From the NCBI GenBank assembly GCA_026182355.1, contig JAPFBL010001617.1:5005001-5069000 (forward strand): a stretch of DNA of 64,000 bases, written 5' to 3'. The notes under the pieces were generated by a model. The model ran no database searches and was not told the origin of the DNA. It saw only the letters and a list, made by a program, of their open reading frames with translations. The position numbers were made by a program, and so were the translations under genes. This DNA is from Hermatobates lingyangjiaoensis (taxonomy: Eukaryota > Arthropoda > Insecta > Hemiptera > Hermatobatidae). Positions 1-12,269 of this stretch are shown here, one piece after another. Each line of letters opens with the position of its first letter. Positions within the stretch are counted from its first letter, which is position 1.

Positions 1-850
1 GCTACCTCCTTAGAGGAGGTAACAAATTCGAACAGCCTAAGTTTCTTAGGCTGTCCCGTTTCCTTGTCAGTCAGTCGGGAGGACGGCATTTGGATAACAG
101 ACCTTACTTCCAGACCCTGTTCTTCCAGAGCTATTTTTACTTCTTCTTCCCTGGCGTGGGGAGGAAGGTTACGAATTACGTAACGAAAGTTCCTTCCTCC
201 CACTGAGGGCAATAGGAGTGAAACTGAACATTGCATTTATTTCACAAGGGTCTGATAGACAGTCCGGTACCTACTCGTATCTTCGTCCCTTGTTTGGATT
301 TTGATCTGCTTAGGACCGGTAGAAGCCTTAAACAGATGTAATACGTGGGTGTTTAGCCTTACATAGCGTTTGTACTCGTCGTAACTGGCGACAAGGAAAG
401 GGGGTGGTACCTTGGAACGAGTGTCAGTTTTGATTGTGTCTTCCCTATTGTTTGATTTGGTGGTAGACGGCTGAGAGGATGAGTCGGCACAGGGTGTTTT
501 AGAGACCACTCTCTCCCAGTTTGTAATGAGGTAGTCGCTGAAGCAGGTGAAGTCTGCTTCCTTTTCTTCTTCCTCGACACAGTGTCAAACCCTGTAGTCG
601 AGGTTGAAGGCGCGGTTGGCTCATGAGCCTGTGTAGACGTAAGATCCTCAGTTGTCGTAGATGTCTGCGCTGAGAACTCTTTGGCCTGTGTAGTGTTTGG
701 GACCACAGAGCCTCCATACCGCTCTCTATTTGGGTTTAAGGGCCCACCTGAGCACTCTGTAGCGCCGCTAAAGCAGTCAGGATAGCCTGAACCATAGCCT
801 CTGCCTGGTTCAGGGCTCCCCTAAGCTCCTCAGCATTTGTGAAGTCCAGA
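1..850 (-). pseudogene. Jockey-type LINE ORF1 (gag-like) remnant, cut by window edge
   Basis: Read on the minus strand, this codes for a LINE first-ORF protein. The upstream part (about 850 to 510) is an alanine/glutamine-rich then serine/threonine-rich N-terminal region with a basic KKKRK stretch. From about 430 to 1 it resembles the RRM-like domain of Jockey-clade ORF1, with phrases such as VIRNLPPHAREEEV and ALEEQGLEVRSV. In that family this domain precedes CCHC zinc knuckles and binds the element RNA. The zinc knuckles would lie beyond position 1. The copy is broken: the frame changes near 505, and a TAA occupies 239-237 with the same frame continuing afterwards. It may belong to the same family as the LINE at 16.4-19.1 kb, but this cannot be shown because no shared segment is present. 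Family assignment is from motif recognition. Confidence 0.72.
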
Positions 851-1205
851 TTTTTAAAGTTTAATTTATGACATGACATGTCATGAACATAAAGTCTAGT
901 TCATGTCACAGGCACACCTGGCAAATATGATTAATTCAACGACAAAGGATTACACTTATAAAGGAGTGACACTTACTGGTAATCAGGGTCTCTAAAGAAA
1001 AATGGCTCTGGTTCTGAGTTCAGACCAGATGTATGAACCAAAGCAAGCTTGTCTCCAGCAGAACTACTCTAGATTATGATAATGATTTTGTAGCGGAGCA
1101 CACCAGAATTTTTCTTAACAGTAATAATATTGTAGTTGCTTTATCCACAAGTATAATATTTATATCATCTCAAGGCGAGATACAGATTTAAATTTTAAGT
1201 ATTCC
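851..1205. other. Intergenic AT-rich DNA
   Basis: No gene or recognisable element seen. A short palindrome around the ACATGACATGTCATG stretch near 870-890 is the only structure noticed. Confidence 0.5.
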
Positions 1206-1210
1206 TTTTT

Positions 1211-2807
1211 ACTTTACTGTAGGTAAAGTATAGTAATCGTGAAAAAATTTGATCTCGAGATTTTGACGGAATTATATGTTTTGATGGCTGGTAGGTGGGT
1301 AGGTGAGTAAGCATCCAAAGTTTGTTACCTAGCTACGGTCCCGAATCTTTAATAGATCAATTTGATACTTTAAACAAAAATGAGACTCATAGTGTAGATG
1401 ATCTCTATTGTTTGAGAGCAATTATGCATGATGGAAAAGTGACTTTTTTTGCCAAAAAATTGTTTTTAGACTACATTTTTTCTCCTAAACTGCTAATTCC
1501 AGAATTTTGAAAATTTGGCATTATCTTTGAGATTACAATACAAAAAACGGAAAATATATTCAGATTTTAAAACAACTTGTCGAAGTTATTGATATTTTTT
1601 ACATTGTTTACATTGACTTGGAAATTTTTTGAGTGAATCCACTGAAATAAAATTGATGGTTAGATGTATAATAGAAAAATTTAAATAATTTATTGACTTA
1701 TATGAGGTACAAGAGGAATAATATTTTTATATGCAAAAAATCACCTACTTAAATTTCTTTGGCTTTCCATGGTCGTATGGATTTATCTCACAAAATGCTC
1801 TAATCAATCTATATATCGCACTCTTGAACAAAATTTGATATCAGTTGTAAATTATTGTGTTTATGAATCAAAGTATCTTTGGGTAATATTGAGGTGTGAG
1901 AAAGGACTCTTTCCTCAAGAAAGAAGAGTTACGTTTGTTGACAAATAACCAGTTATTTCACTATTCAAATCTAATAGTTCAGATCGATTATTTTTAAAAA
2001 TTTCAAGTTCCCAGTTATAAAAGTTTTAAATTATACTGAGTAGCCGGCTTTGACTTTGATTTGAGTATGTAAAACTGTTACTTATATATTTTTTCTCAAT
2101 ATAAATTCACAGCTATGTTATAGCGGAGTACAGCACAGAAGAAAAAGGTAACAGTCGCTCAGAGGAAATTGGGTTTTTATGATTTTTGACAAAGGGAAAG
2201 AAAACTGATTTTTTATAAAACACTAGTATACCAAAATTCTCAGTATAATAATTTTATAAAAGACCAAACATGTAAAACATAATTCAAAATTGAAAATATT
2301 CTTTGAAAAATAATAAATGAAATAGTCCTACATCATAAATTAAAAATTATCTTATAACGATATTTCTGCTTAGATGTTTCTTACATTTTTCAAACAAAAT
2401 ATGAATATTTTCAAGTTTTAAATGGGAAAATTTGTTCTAAATATTCAGTGTAGAAGGAAGTCAGATAAATTACGTAATAGATTCACTGGCTATTGGAACA
2501 AAAGCGTTGTTCACCGGTAAGAGACTATTTCGTACCACGAAATCTACATTTTCGTTTTTGAAAAATGTTATTACTGCTGCAGTTCTACTAATGATATTAT
2601 ATGCATCAGTGTTGTGATATACAAAATAATCATATATATTGATAAGTGGATCAATCACTCTCTGCACTACCTTCATGAATGGATGACTAATAATGATCCC
2701 CCATTTAGACATTTATATTATATCTAAATGGAACATTATATATTATATACTCATGAAGTATGATATTATGTTTAGTTATACTAATGTTGAGTGTAGGCCA
2801 CTCCAGA
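1211..2807 (+). mobile_element. 2-kb family, copy A (both ends present, internal deletion)
   Basis: The left end ACTTTACTGTAGGTAAAG at 1211 follows five T. The right end is GTGTAGGCCACTCCAGA at 2791-2807, followed by seven T. Interior similarity to the copies at 6005 and 47302 is obvious (for example the stretches near 1300-1530 and 2400-2780). The left-middle segment is shortened relative to the 2.05-kb copy at 47302-49348. No long ORF; the short ORF at 1322-1510 is simply part of the repeat. Confidence 0.85.
2470..2712 (-). other. Short ORF inside copy A, judged non-coding
   Basis: An 80-codon reading frame lies wholly within the right half of the 2-kb family repeat. Sister copies do not keep it open, so it is recorded here only to prevent its being taken for a gene. 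Confidence 0.6.
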
Positions 2808-2812
2808 TTTTT

Positions 2813-4673
2813 TTGTTTGTTTACAATTTTATTTCAAAGTTTAGTCAAATAGCAAATGCAATGATGGAATGATGTTTACAGGCATCATTAAAAAAATGAC
2901 AAACATATATTCAGGGAACATATAAATTTGTTACGATCTTGAAATAATTTTTTCTTTAATGATTACTTATTTATGCAAAAATAAAAATTAAAAGTTGAAG
3001 GTAAACTTATTTAGTAATCTCGATAGAATTTATCACTATAATGGCAAAAATGCCATTAAATAGTAATAGCTACTAATCCAGTTGGTTAAGATAACTTGGT
3101 TGATATATATTTTAGTAAGAACATTTATTTATAAAAGCTTTTCTTTGTTTTACCAGTAGAGTATAACATAGTATCCGCATCCTAAACAGAGTTAGTAAAG
3201 AAAACATTTGGTGTTTTCCTATAATGTGGCATTGTGGTATGATGGACAGCGAGAGACGGAAATCAATAACCCGCCCACTTTGAGAACTGCCCTGCTAAAC
3301 TGACGGAATACATACGGGTAAACGCCACTCAACTTACTCCATTTAGTTACAATTAATTTACTTTTAATAAATCATCTAAAACTGTTTTCAAAACAAAACA
3401 GTTACTTAAGTATCTTTATCTAACACTGTTTTGCCTGTATTTCAATTCAAACTCAGTAAAATATAATGTATAAATATCCATATTTTTTAAAAAACATCAT
3501 GTCTTTTGTTTTAAAATTATCTCTTCAGTTTTAATTGTTTTTATGAATTATAGCTACGTGTCTATATAATTAATCCAAATGTTTTAAATTGGATTTGTAA
3601 ACTCGAATTCTAATATCACTGTATTACATTTAATATAATGTATAAAAACATGTTATTAAAGAGCAAAAAGTAGGTAAGATGCATTGGCCTCAGTTCATTG
3701 AAGCTCAACCCCAGTTGACGAGAATTGCGCACATGTTGCAGTATCAAAAGTAAACACAGGATAAAAGTCGATTTTAGTCATAAAACAGTAATTATTGAAG
3801 TTAGATGAGAAATTGAATTTTTGCTCTCATTTTAAGTTTATTTCAGTTCATAATTATTTGCGTTTTTGTTTCATTCACTGTTGATACGCTCATTTCATGT
3901 CCCTGCAAAGTTTTTAATTATTACTTAAAACTGCATGTTATATTTTATTATATTGACTGTGACACATAAGTTATTTTACATGTTTATCTTAATGACTGAA
4001 GATATTTTCGTGTTTATCATGCGTGAGAATCTTAAATTTTTCAAGTTTGACGATTGGTACAAAATGATTATAGACGATTCAACTGAGGCTTTGAATGACC
4101 TACTTGCAAACCTACCACCTCGAACACACAATTTGCCTGCCAACACCATATGTTGCCTGGCAGAATAATTTTAAAATCAAAGAACTTAGAATTGGTATTG
4201 TTTTAAGAATCACAAAAGCGAAATACATCGTCTTCATTGCTCAACTGAATTTGGCCCTTTGAGCACTCCTTCATCAAGAGCAAACTGAATCTTATTCCTA
4301 TAATTGTGTACTTATACATAGTACGTACTTATACATCTTGACTCGTTTATTGCCTTTCTACTCGATGTGTTTTTTAGTCTAATAAGTTTTCTTTTATCTA
4401 ATGAATTAACAAAGTTTTTTCCTTAATTCAATTATCTATTAATTTGACTTCATTTGTACTTAATTTTTTTATCACTCTCTTCAAAGTAAAGATAATAATA
4501 AACTATCCAGAGTCAGTACCTGGTCTCTGGATATATAAAGAACAAACCGATGCTTTTAAATATTGTGAAACTAAAAGCAGGAAATGATGCATTTCTGCTT
4601 CAGGAAAGATGGCATTCTCCTGACCTATAGTCAAAATTTCTATTGTAATTTCTTAATTGTAACTAATTGCGCT
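2813..4673. other. Intergenic region, nothing recognised
   Basis: AT-rich DNA with no recognisable gene, RNA gene or element. The 77-codon frame at 3935-4168 has a hydrophobic start and no family resemblance; I regard it as chance. Confidence 0.45.
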
Positions 4674-4890
4674 TTAAGGGATAGGTATCAACTATAGATA
4701 TCTATATTACTATATAGATAGTGAGGTCCTGCACCTTCTGAATCACGACATGTTGCAAATCTGCCTTATCATTCATTCCTTTAATAAAACATCAGTGTTT
4801 CAATTAAGACTATTCAGCTTTATTCAAAAAGTTGAATATGGAAAAGGAATATTATGGTTCTTCACTTCAAAATGTCTCCAAAATGTTACA
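4674..4890 (+). repeat. Second dispersed repeat ('TATAGATATCTATA' repeat), copy 1
   Basis: The segment from GGGATAGGTATCAACTATAG to the GAATATGGAAAAGGAATATT stretch near 4833-4855 recurs almost verbatim at 8061-8214. Its distal 60 bases recur in inverted orientation at 8650-8712. It contains the short palindrome TATAGATATCTATA. No coding capacity is seen. Confidence 0.75.
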
Positions 4891-4959
4891 TAAACATTTA
4901 TGTAATATTTACGTATATTTGATTTTTGAATGATTGTATCATTTCTTATATTTCCTCTG

Positions 4960-5070
4960 TTTTTGTAGGCCTATGAAAAAGGTTTTAAATAAAGACCGAA
5001 ACGTTGGGAATGAGAGTTTAATTTGAACCTGAAGAACTGACCGAGTCCCGATAAACTATAGTTTTCTTTC
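4960..5070 (+). repeat. Possible PLE-type tail fragment
   Basis: Contains GACCGAAACGTTGGGAA at about 4993, of the GAAAC type seen at the other PLE-like tails in this window. The preceding CTGANGA box is not intact. Assignment is tentative. Confidence 0.25.
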
Positions 5071-5639
5071 TATTCCACGGATATTTTATAAGAATTTTAA
5101 CAGTTTACTTGCGCCATTCCTGTATTTACTGTTCAAACATTAGAAGCAATTATTATACATTTTACAAATAAATGAAATAGTGATCAGATATGACATGATG
5201 GTATGTGCGAAGGTATGTTCAAGTTCACAATATTTGCAAGTAAAATTAATATTAATTTTTGAACATAATTTTATAATATTATATCAAACTCATAGTTACT
5301 CATAGTTCTCATTTAGTTACTGACCCATACTTAATTCGAGTCTAAAAACTGTATTTAATTCTTGGAGAGATATATCTTTTAATAACTTATAGAAGAAGTA
5401 CAATTTAAGGGGAAAGTTTATTTGAAATATGTTCGTAGTATCTTCAACAACTTTCTCTCTAACTAAATAAATTATATTTCCAGAGAGTTTATGATGAAGT
5501 GAGACATACATGTTTAAATTTCTTTCGCTTTAGTAAGTACTGTGGTATGTTCGATCATTTTTTGGCCTCGTTCAGAATTAAGAACTAGTCTTGGAAAAAG
5601 ATGAGGTTCGAAACCGAAAGAGTTTCGGATATAAGACAG

Positions 5640-5671
<32 letters not shown>

Positions 5672-6000
5672 GTTCTCTCTTTTCATGATAATTAGGAAAG
5701 ACTTACATCAGAAGCTTAAGTTATAATCTTGTTAACTTAGGTATATATGTCATTGTTTGCATTATATTTTATAGCTCTTAGCTATGTATACTTTCGGCAC
5801 AAATAACATTCAAGCATATTTATATATATATAAAAACCATGAACGAAAACTGTTCACAAAATGATTATGTTCAGATTCTTAATTAATTATGAATTAATCA
5901 AAATATTGGTATTGAATCAGTTATTGATAATTAATAACAAAATAATTATTAAATCACTTTCTTAATTATAAATAATATAATAATATTTCACTATGGTAAT
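5071..6000. other. Intergenic region with a TA microsatellite
   Basis: A (TA)n tract lies at about 5639-5666. The rest is AT-rich with no gene seen. The 64-codon minus frame at 5317-5511 shows no family features. Confidence 0.5.
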
Positions 6001-6004
6001 TTTT

Positions 6005-7647
6005 ACTTTACTATAAGTAAAGTATAGTGATCGTGAAAAAATTCGATCTCGAGATTTTGACGGAATTACATGTTTTGAGGTCCCAGAAGTCGTTTTATGA
6101 CGTTTTTACGATGATGTCTGTGTGTGTGTGGGTGGGTGGGTGGGTGGGTGAGTGTGTTAGCATTGCTTGTTACCACGCTACGGTCCAGAATCTTTGGTGG
6201 ATCAAGTTGATATTTTACACAAAAATGGGCCATATAAAGACGAAGATCCCTATTGTTTGGGAAGAATTATGCATGATGGGAAAGTCACCTTTTTTGCCAA
6301 AAACCGTTTTTTTTTAAACATTTATTTCTCCTAAACTGATAACCCTAGAGTTTTGAAATTTTGACATTATCTTTGAGGTTACAAACGGAACAAACGAAAA
6401 ATATATCCAGAATTTTAAAACCACAGGAAATATTTTTTTTTAAATAAAATGTAAAAATTTTGACTTTTAATTCAATCTCAAACCTTATGAGAGCGATACA
6501 AACCATACTGTTAAACGGATCACAATTAAACTATGCCTAAAAATAGAACATTATATGGAGAATGAGGTGAGATATTTTTTTCTAAAATTACATTCGCTAA
6601 AGGGGCGTTACAGTACGATCTGTGTTTTCAGAAAATGTTTTTTTGCCGCTAAACCGCTCGTTAAAAAATAATGAAAATTTGACCAAAAATGAAACAAAAA
6701 ATTAGCAATTCATAAAAAAAAATTCATGAAGTTTCAATTACGGGAAAGAGCAATAACGATATAAAAACTCTTTGTTTACCCTAGACTAAGAGATCACCTG
6801 CTATACTTGTCGAATTTTTTGTATTTTTTTACATTGTTTACATTGACTTAGAAATTTTTTGAGCAAATCCACTGAGATAAAATTGATTTTATAAAGGAAC
6901 AGTTTAAATTATTTATTGACTTATATGAGATGAAAGAGGAATAATATTGTGCAGGAAAATGATAATACTCACTCAGAAAAAATTCGTATATATGTTATTT
7001 GACAAAGGGGAAGGAAAATGATCTTATTAAATACTAAGAAGCTTATTATTATTATTATTTTAAAGATTAAAATTTCCAGTATGATAATTCTATAAAAGAC
7101 CAAAAATGTAAATGATAATTCATAATCTGAATCTTTCGTTTAGAGATTAATAAATGTAATTATCGTACATATTTAATTAACAAATCACCTTAAAACAACA
7201 TTTTCTTCGCAGTTTAAGATGTTTTTCAGAGAAAAAAAGGGTATTTTCCTGTTTTAAATTTAAAAATTTTACTTTAATATTCAATGTAGAAGGATGTCAA
7301 GTAAACGATGTAAGAAATCTACTGGCTGTTTGAACGAAAGCCATTCACTTGTAGGAGAATAAATCATTTCAAGAAATGTTCAATTTGGTTTTTCAAAAAT
7401 GTTATTACTGCTGTAGTCATACTAATGCAATTATTTGCAAATAATAAATTATCTGTGATGTACAAAAATAAGCTGATAAAATGATATGTCCTTCAATCAC
7501 TATCTGTTCTACCTCAGGAATGAAAGGCCAATAATTATATCCCATTTAGATGTTTACGTTATGCTGAAATGGGACGTTATGTTTTATATACTCAAGAAAT
7601 TTGACATTAAGTTACTTATAGTAAAGTAGAGTGTAGGCCACTCCAGA
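6005..7647 (+). mobile_element. 2-kb family, copy B (both ends present)
   Basis: The left end ACTTTACTATAAGTAAAG at 6005 follows five T. The right end GTGTAGGCCACTCCAGA stops at 7647. A GGGT-rich tract at about 6129-6152 (GGGTGGGTGGGTGGGTG) can form a G-quadruplex. The 96-codon ORF at 6027-6317 runs through the repeat and is shortened or disrupted in other copies, so it is not counted as a gene. A poly(A)-tailed LINE 3' end abuts the right end. Confidence 0.88.
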
Positions 7648-8020
7648 TTTTTTTTTTTTTTATTGTCAGAGAACAGCATGCTCCACCCGAAGGCACCACA
7701 CGCATCAAAATCTTCAATGCTACACAACAATCTCCATCATGCTATGCAAATACAGCTTAAACAACAACAAAATAACCACAATGACAACAGAGCAATTGCC
7801 ATCAGAGCACACAGATAATACAGGCTATTATAATCAACCCAGTAAATTAAAATATTTGTTAACCACTTCCCCGAAGGCACCGACTAGGCCCTCCTCCAAC
7901 AAAGCTGCAAGCTGCGGGGGCCACGCACCTCCGGCAGTCACCACTTTTCTCTCCATCCTACTCCTCTCTGAGTTTAACTCAACGCAGTCGAACAGGAGGT
8001 GTTGATCTGTTTGAGGACTA
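7648..8020 (-). pseudogene. LINE 3' end with poly(A) tail (R1/I/LOA-like C terminus)
   Basis: On the minus strand, 8020 to about 7850 encodes the very C terminus of a LINE polyprotein. QHLLFDC with a downstream GGAWPP and a final KYFNLLG then stop matches the His/Cys-rich tail after the RT (and RNase H) domains in R1/I-type LINEs. A roughly 180-nt 3' UTR follows, then an AATAAA-like sequence and about 14 A (seen as T at 7648-7661). The element is severely 5'-truncated near 8020. Its poly(A) directly adjoins the right end of the 2-kb family copy B, so the LINE either inserted in that copy's flanking T-run or the T-run is its own tail. Confidence 0.7.
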
Positions 8021-8060
8021 TGATAATAAAACTAATTAATTAATAACTTAACGAAAATTT

Positions 8061-8214
8061 CATTAAGGGATAGGTATCAACTATAGATATCTATATTACT
8101 ATATAGATAGTGAGGTCCTGCACCTTCTGAATCACGACATGTTGCAAATCTGCCTTATCATTCATTCCCTTAATAAAACATCACTGTTTCAATTAAGACT
8201 ATTCAGCTTTATTC
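8061..8214 (+). repeat. Second dispersed repeat, copy 2
   Basis: Near-identical to 4674-4830 (GGGATAGGTATCAACTATAG at the start, CAGCTTTATTCAAAA at the end). The remaining part of the repeat is found inverted at 8650-8712. Confidence 0.75.
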
Positions 8215-8649
8215 AAAACGTTTCGAGGTAACTAAACCTTATAGCTCTGAGGCATTTACAAATAAGGGCAGAATAATATAGGCTGATGGAGAAATTGGTC
8301 GTAAGAAATCGAATGTAATTCACTTCTCCACAGAATTACAGGCACCCTTTACACAAGACTGCAATAGTTTATTTACTATTATATATTTGCGGTTTGTTAA
8401 CGATTTCTTATATACATAGACTCCAAATTTTGATAGTTGGACTTTGAGACAAAGTCAATTTAATTTCTCTCATGAAAAATTCTGGTTGGGAGTGTAAATG
8501 TAAGAAAATTGTTGCATCACTGATTCAGGAAACTGTTAAAGATTTCTATCATACAGAGAGTTAAATTACTTAAGCAACATCATGAGAGTTAAATTCATAT
8601 CAAGGCAATACAAAAACCAGAATTAAAAAGTTTGTAGAATCACCTGAAA

Positions 8650-8712
8650 AGTGGGTTTCAGGACATTTTGGAGTGAAGAACCATAATATTCCTTTTCCAT
8701 ATTTCAATTTCA
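8650..8712 (-). repeat. Second dispersed repeat, inverted fragment
   Basis: Reverse complement of the 4833-4890 part of copy 1 (shared core ATATTCCTTTTCCATATT). With 8061-8214 it makes an inverted, split copy about 430 bases apart. Confidence 0.6.
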
Positions 8713-8933
8713 ATATGGTTCTTTCTCACACCTTAAATTACATGACTGTTACATGTCATTACGATTTGTCAAATTGTGTGATTTTTTGTTGATTTAAAAT
8801 ATTCTCGATAATCATCTAGTCATGCATGTGTAAGTGGATAACTGAACTCAAGTAAATCTGTCAATACTTGAAAAAAATATTTTTTTTCATGATATCTTCG
8901 AAAAAATATAAGTTGTATTTAGACTTATAGCTA

Positions 8934-8963
8934 ATTGTGGTCAATTATTGAATTGACCACAAT
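8934..8963. repeat. Perfect 13-bp inverted repeat
   Basis: ATTGTGGTCAATT at 8934-8946 pairs exactly with AATTGACCACAAT at 8951-8963 around a 4-base loop. No function can be assigned. Confidence 0.7.
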
Positions 8964-9204
8964 AAAATTGTCAACGAGGACAATCTTGAGTGGCCTACAA
9001 TCAACTTTAATATAAGTATGAGTTTTATTTTATATTTGAATGACTATCTTGTAGACAACATCAAAATCTGTGGAATGAATTATCAAACTCAGAGATCATT
9101 AATTTAACGGTTTTATTTGTTTTATTGTGACTACATCCATTTTATCAGTTATACAAGCTTGAAACCATTGATCTAGAATAATCCAAAATATTATTATTAA
9201 ACTG

Positions 9205-10060
9205 ACACCTCAGTCTCATCGGACTCGTGTGCTCAAGGCCACTGCCTCTGTCCTTTTGTGCTTCTCTTTGTAGTTACCTAAACGCATCTTTAGACAGTAA
9301 GTTTTTTTGTGAACTTCATAATTGTTTTTATATAAGTACCTTACTTCTATTGGTTTTGTACGATGTACTAAAAATTTTTAACCTCTAACTCTTAAAGGCA
9401 ATTGCCTCTCTTTCACTCGTAATATTTTTCAAGATTCACGGCTCCTCAACCAACCAAAGTCCTTATTTTTTTATTAGTTTATATTATTATATTCAGTTGG
9501 AATAATTTGTTTAGGCTAAATTAGGAAAGGTTGTTCTATTCACCTTTTATCTACTTTCTTCTTCATTTATTCGTCGATGTATCTTTATGAAAGCTAGGAT
9601 GTATTGTGCAAAAACAAGCTAAAGGCCGCAAAAGTTTTGCCCCCACCTTTTCCAACTGTTCTACTATTTCATTCCCTGTATTTCCTTGTATCCAGGTATC
9701 TAAATAAGAGTTGACGTACCATTATTGGTTCTACCATCAACTTTTAATATGTCAGTAAACTAGACAGGAGACCATATCTTGAAATAAGGAAGCTTCTAAT
9801 CCTCGTCGGCTGCAGACTTAGGTATCATAATGTCCTGATAGTGGCTGTCTAATGATACATGCTTTTGAATATTCCTTTAGTTTGCATATCTTTTTATGAA
9901 TTCTGCAATATGCATCAGCTCGCACGGACTGCATCGTGCTCTGCACAGGCACGCAATAAAGGCGGATATCATAACTGGGTGTGGTACTGGTGAGTTTGTG
10001 TGTATACTACCCATACCATTGCTTCGGAACCACTATCCGTTTCCATTCAAACGATAGCAA
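9205..10060 (-). pseudogene. LINE remnant with RNase H domain
   Basis: The minus strand from about 10060 down shows a decayed RNase H domain of an I/R1-type LINE. GVYTHKLTS-like residues near 9980 lie upstream of a WIQGNTGNEIVEQL phrase near 9700-9660; family consensus here is W-x-PGH-x-G-x-x-GNE. A C-terminal segment follows to about 9205. The last 60 bases (around CTCATCGGACTCGTGTGCTC) match the 3' end of the remnant at 29.6-30.0 kb in the opposite orientation, so the two are the same family. Multiple stops and frameshifts are present. RNase H in such elements removes RNA from the cDNA hybrid. Confidence 0.55.
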
Positions 10061-11060
10061 TTTACCGTCAGCGTCTGTTTTGCAATGACAGTAACTAAGT
10101 CGCAAGGGGAAACTCAATCTACAGCAAGAATTGAAGTGAGTGTATTTCCCACATGGTCAATTGTAGTTTGCTTACCCGAGAGTCAGAGGTTCCAAGTAAT
10201 TGTTCTTCCATTAACTTGAAGGACAGACAGCTAGTGTGGTGTATACAGAGGCATTTACTTAACACTGTGCTAATAATGATATCTTCTACTATTCTATAAT
10301 TTCTAATTATATTTTGGGATAACATATATCATCTCAGAATTTTTGAAAAAGTACCCGTCAAAGACGAGCACGTTTGCTAGTATGTAAACAATATTCTTCA
10401 TGTGACAATACATTTTAATAAGTTTTTTTAAATTTGTTTACTAATCTATTTTATGTGCACTTAAAAAATCTATTAATTTTTATTTCAACGTTATTACAGA
10501 TTGCAGAACTTTTGCAGGACATTAAAAGTTATTTCCACTTGAATATGAATAAAATAAATAATTAAAAAATATTGAATGAATAAAATACTTAGGATTAAAA
10601 TTTTTTTTAAAAAAAATACTAATATCCAAACTTTTAGATGAAAAACTGAGTTTATTTAAAATATAATTCGATAGAAAATAGCTTTTTAAATTACAGAAAC
10701 ATTAATTTAAATATATTTTTTGAAATAACCTTTAAGTAAAAATTATTTTGTAGTTGAGCAGGAATACGATGGTGAAGGGAACAATATAAAGTTATTAATG
10801 GATTTACAAGTGAGGCGAGTACGGATTAGTCAAGAGATTGCAGCCTTTGTTTCACTCTCGTAGACTACTCTCGTTCTGAAGCTCAACTTTATGGCCTTTC
10901 TTTGCAATCTCCGATTGAACTCAACATGATATGTCAGTGTTGATCTGATTCACAGTAGGCTTCAACCATTGTTCATTCTATAAAAAAACTAAACGGAAGA
11001 AATCGAGTACATATTCATTATGGTATAGTTCAAAATAACTTTTAAAATATAAATAAATTA
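10061..11060. other. Intergenic region, nothing recognised
   Basis: AT-rich with no recognisable gene. The 68-codon minus frame at 10119-10325 partly overlaps the LINE remnant boundary and shows no family features. Confidence 0.45.
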
Positions 11061-11199
11061 TACTCACTCAGAATGAGTTATAATCAAAGTAATTAAGGTA
11101 TTCTGGTAAATTAACCCATCATTAGCACTGTTGGACACATATCGAATTTTATCACGCATATCATTTGTGGTTCTGATAACAAACAAACAAGGGTATGTG

Positions 11200-11265
11200 T
11201 TTATGTGTAGTGTGTGCGTGTGTGTCTGTGTATATATATATATATATGTGTGTATGTGTGTGTGT

Positions 11266-11297
<32 letters not shown>

Positions 11298-11312
11298 ACA
11301 TGTGTGTATGTT
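11200..11312. repeat. Compound (TG)n/(TA)n microsatellite
   Basis: Interrupted TG repeats flank a (TA)n core. The three overlapping ORFs here are translations of the microsatellite and are not genes. Confidence 0.9.
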
Positions 11313-11339
11313 TATAGGTGTGTATATTGCAGTCTTCAA

Positions 11340-12265
11340 CTAAACTTAATAACAGTTGTAAATTATTTTGGTTTCAGGAATCATAATTGCTTTCGGCAAA
11401 ATTAAAGTGTAAGGAATGAACTCTTTCCTTAAGAAAGAGGAGTTATGTTTGTTGAGAAAGATCAGTTTTTTCACTATTCTTGTCTAATAGTTCATATCTA
11501 TTATTTTCAAAAATTAGATGCTCCCAGCTATAAAAGTTTTAAATTGTACTAAATAGCCGGATTTGACTTTGATTTGTGTATGTAAACTGGCTAATTACTA
11601 ATATATTTTTCCTCAATATACATTTACAGGATGCATATAACAGAGTACAACACGCAGGAAATAGATAACACTCACTCAGAGAAATTTGGTATTATGATTT
11701 TTGTCAAATGGAAAGAAAAGTGGCTTTCATTAAATATTAGTGAAAGACCAAAGTGTAAAACATTATTCAAAATTGAAAAGTTTCTTTGAAGAATAGTAAA
11801 TGTAATTATCTTATAAGTTAAAAATTATCTTAAAACAATTTTTTTGTCTTAGATGTTTCTGACTTTTGTCAGACAAAATAGGAATATTTTCATGCAATAA
11901 AAAGGAGAATTAGTCTTAAATATTCAATGTAGATGGAGTTCAGGTAAACTATATAAGAGATCTACTGGCTATTGGAAAAAAAGTCATATTATACTGTAAT
12001 AGATTATTTCGCAACAGGTAAATCTATTTTTTGGCGATTTTCAAAGATGTTACTTCTGCTGTAGTTATATTAATGATATTATATGTATCAGTGGTGTGAT
12101 ACACAAAAATAATAATATATATTGATAAATGGATCAACCACTATCTGTACTACCTGCAGGAATAAATGACTAATAAACATCTCCCGTTTAGACATTTATA
12201 TGAATATTATAAATATTCCAAATTAAACATTATATATTATATACCTTAGAAGTATGATATTATGT
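11340..12265 (+). repeat. 2-kb family, copy K (left end missing)
   Basis: Begins within the family at the AACAGTTGTAAATTATTTTGG segment, matching 31123-31143 in copy D, and runs to the segment before the right end. Followed directly by a second partial copy, suggesting a tandem or nested arrangement. Confidence 0.75.
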
Positions 12266-12269
12266 TAAT

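Noticed and set aside
1211..1235. Tc1/mariner-type terminal inverted repeat for the 2-kb family
   Set aside because: The shared block sits at different distances from the two termini, no TA target duplication is evident, and no transposase is present.
3935..4168. 77-codon ORF with a hydrophobic N terminus
   Set aside because: No family resemblance, and the hydrophobic residues are what AT-rich chance ORFs yield.
6027..6317. ORF starting MIVKKFDLEIL, also seen at 30338-30523 and 44161-44376, first considered a conserved gene
   Set aside because: It starts at the left end of the 2-kb family in every case, reads through the GGGT tract, and its length and downstream frame are not conserved; similarity reflects repeat copies.
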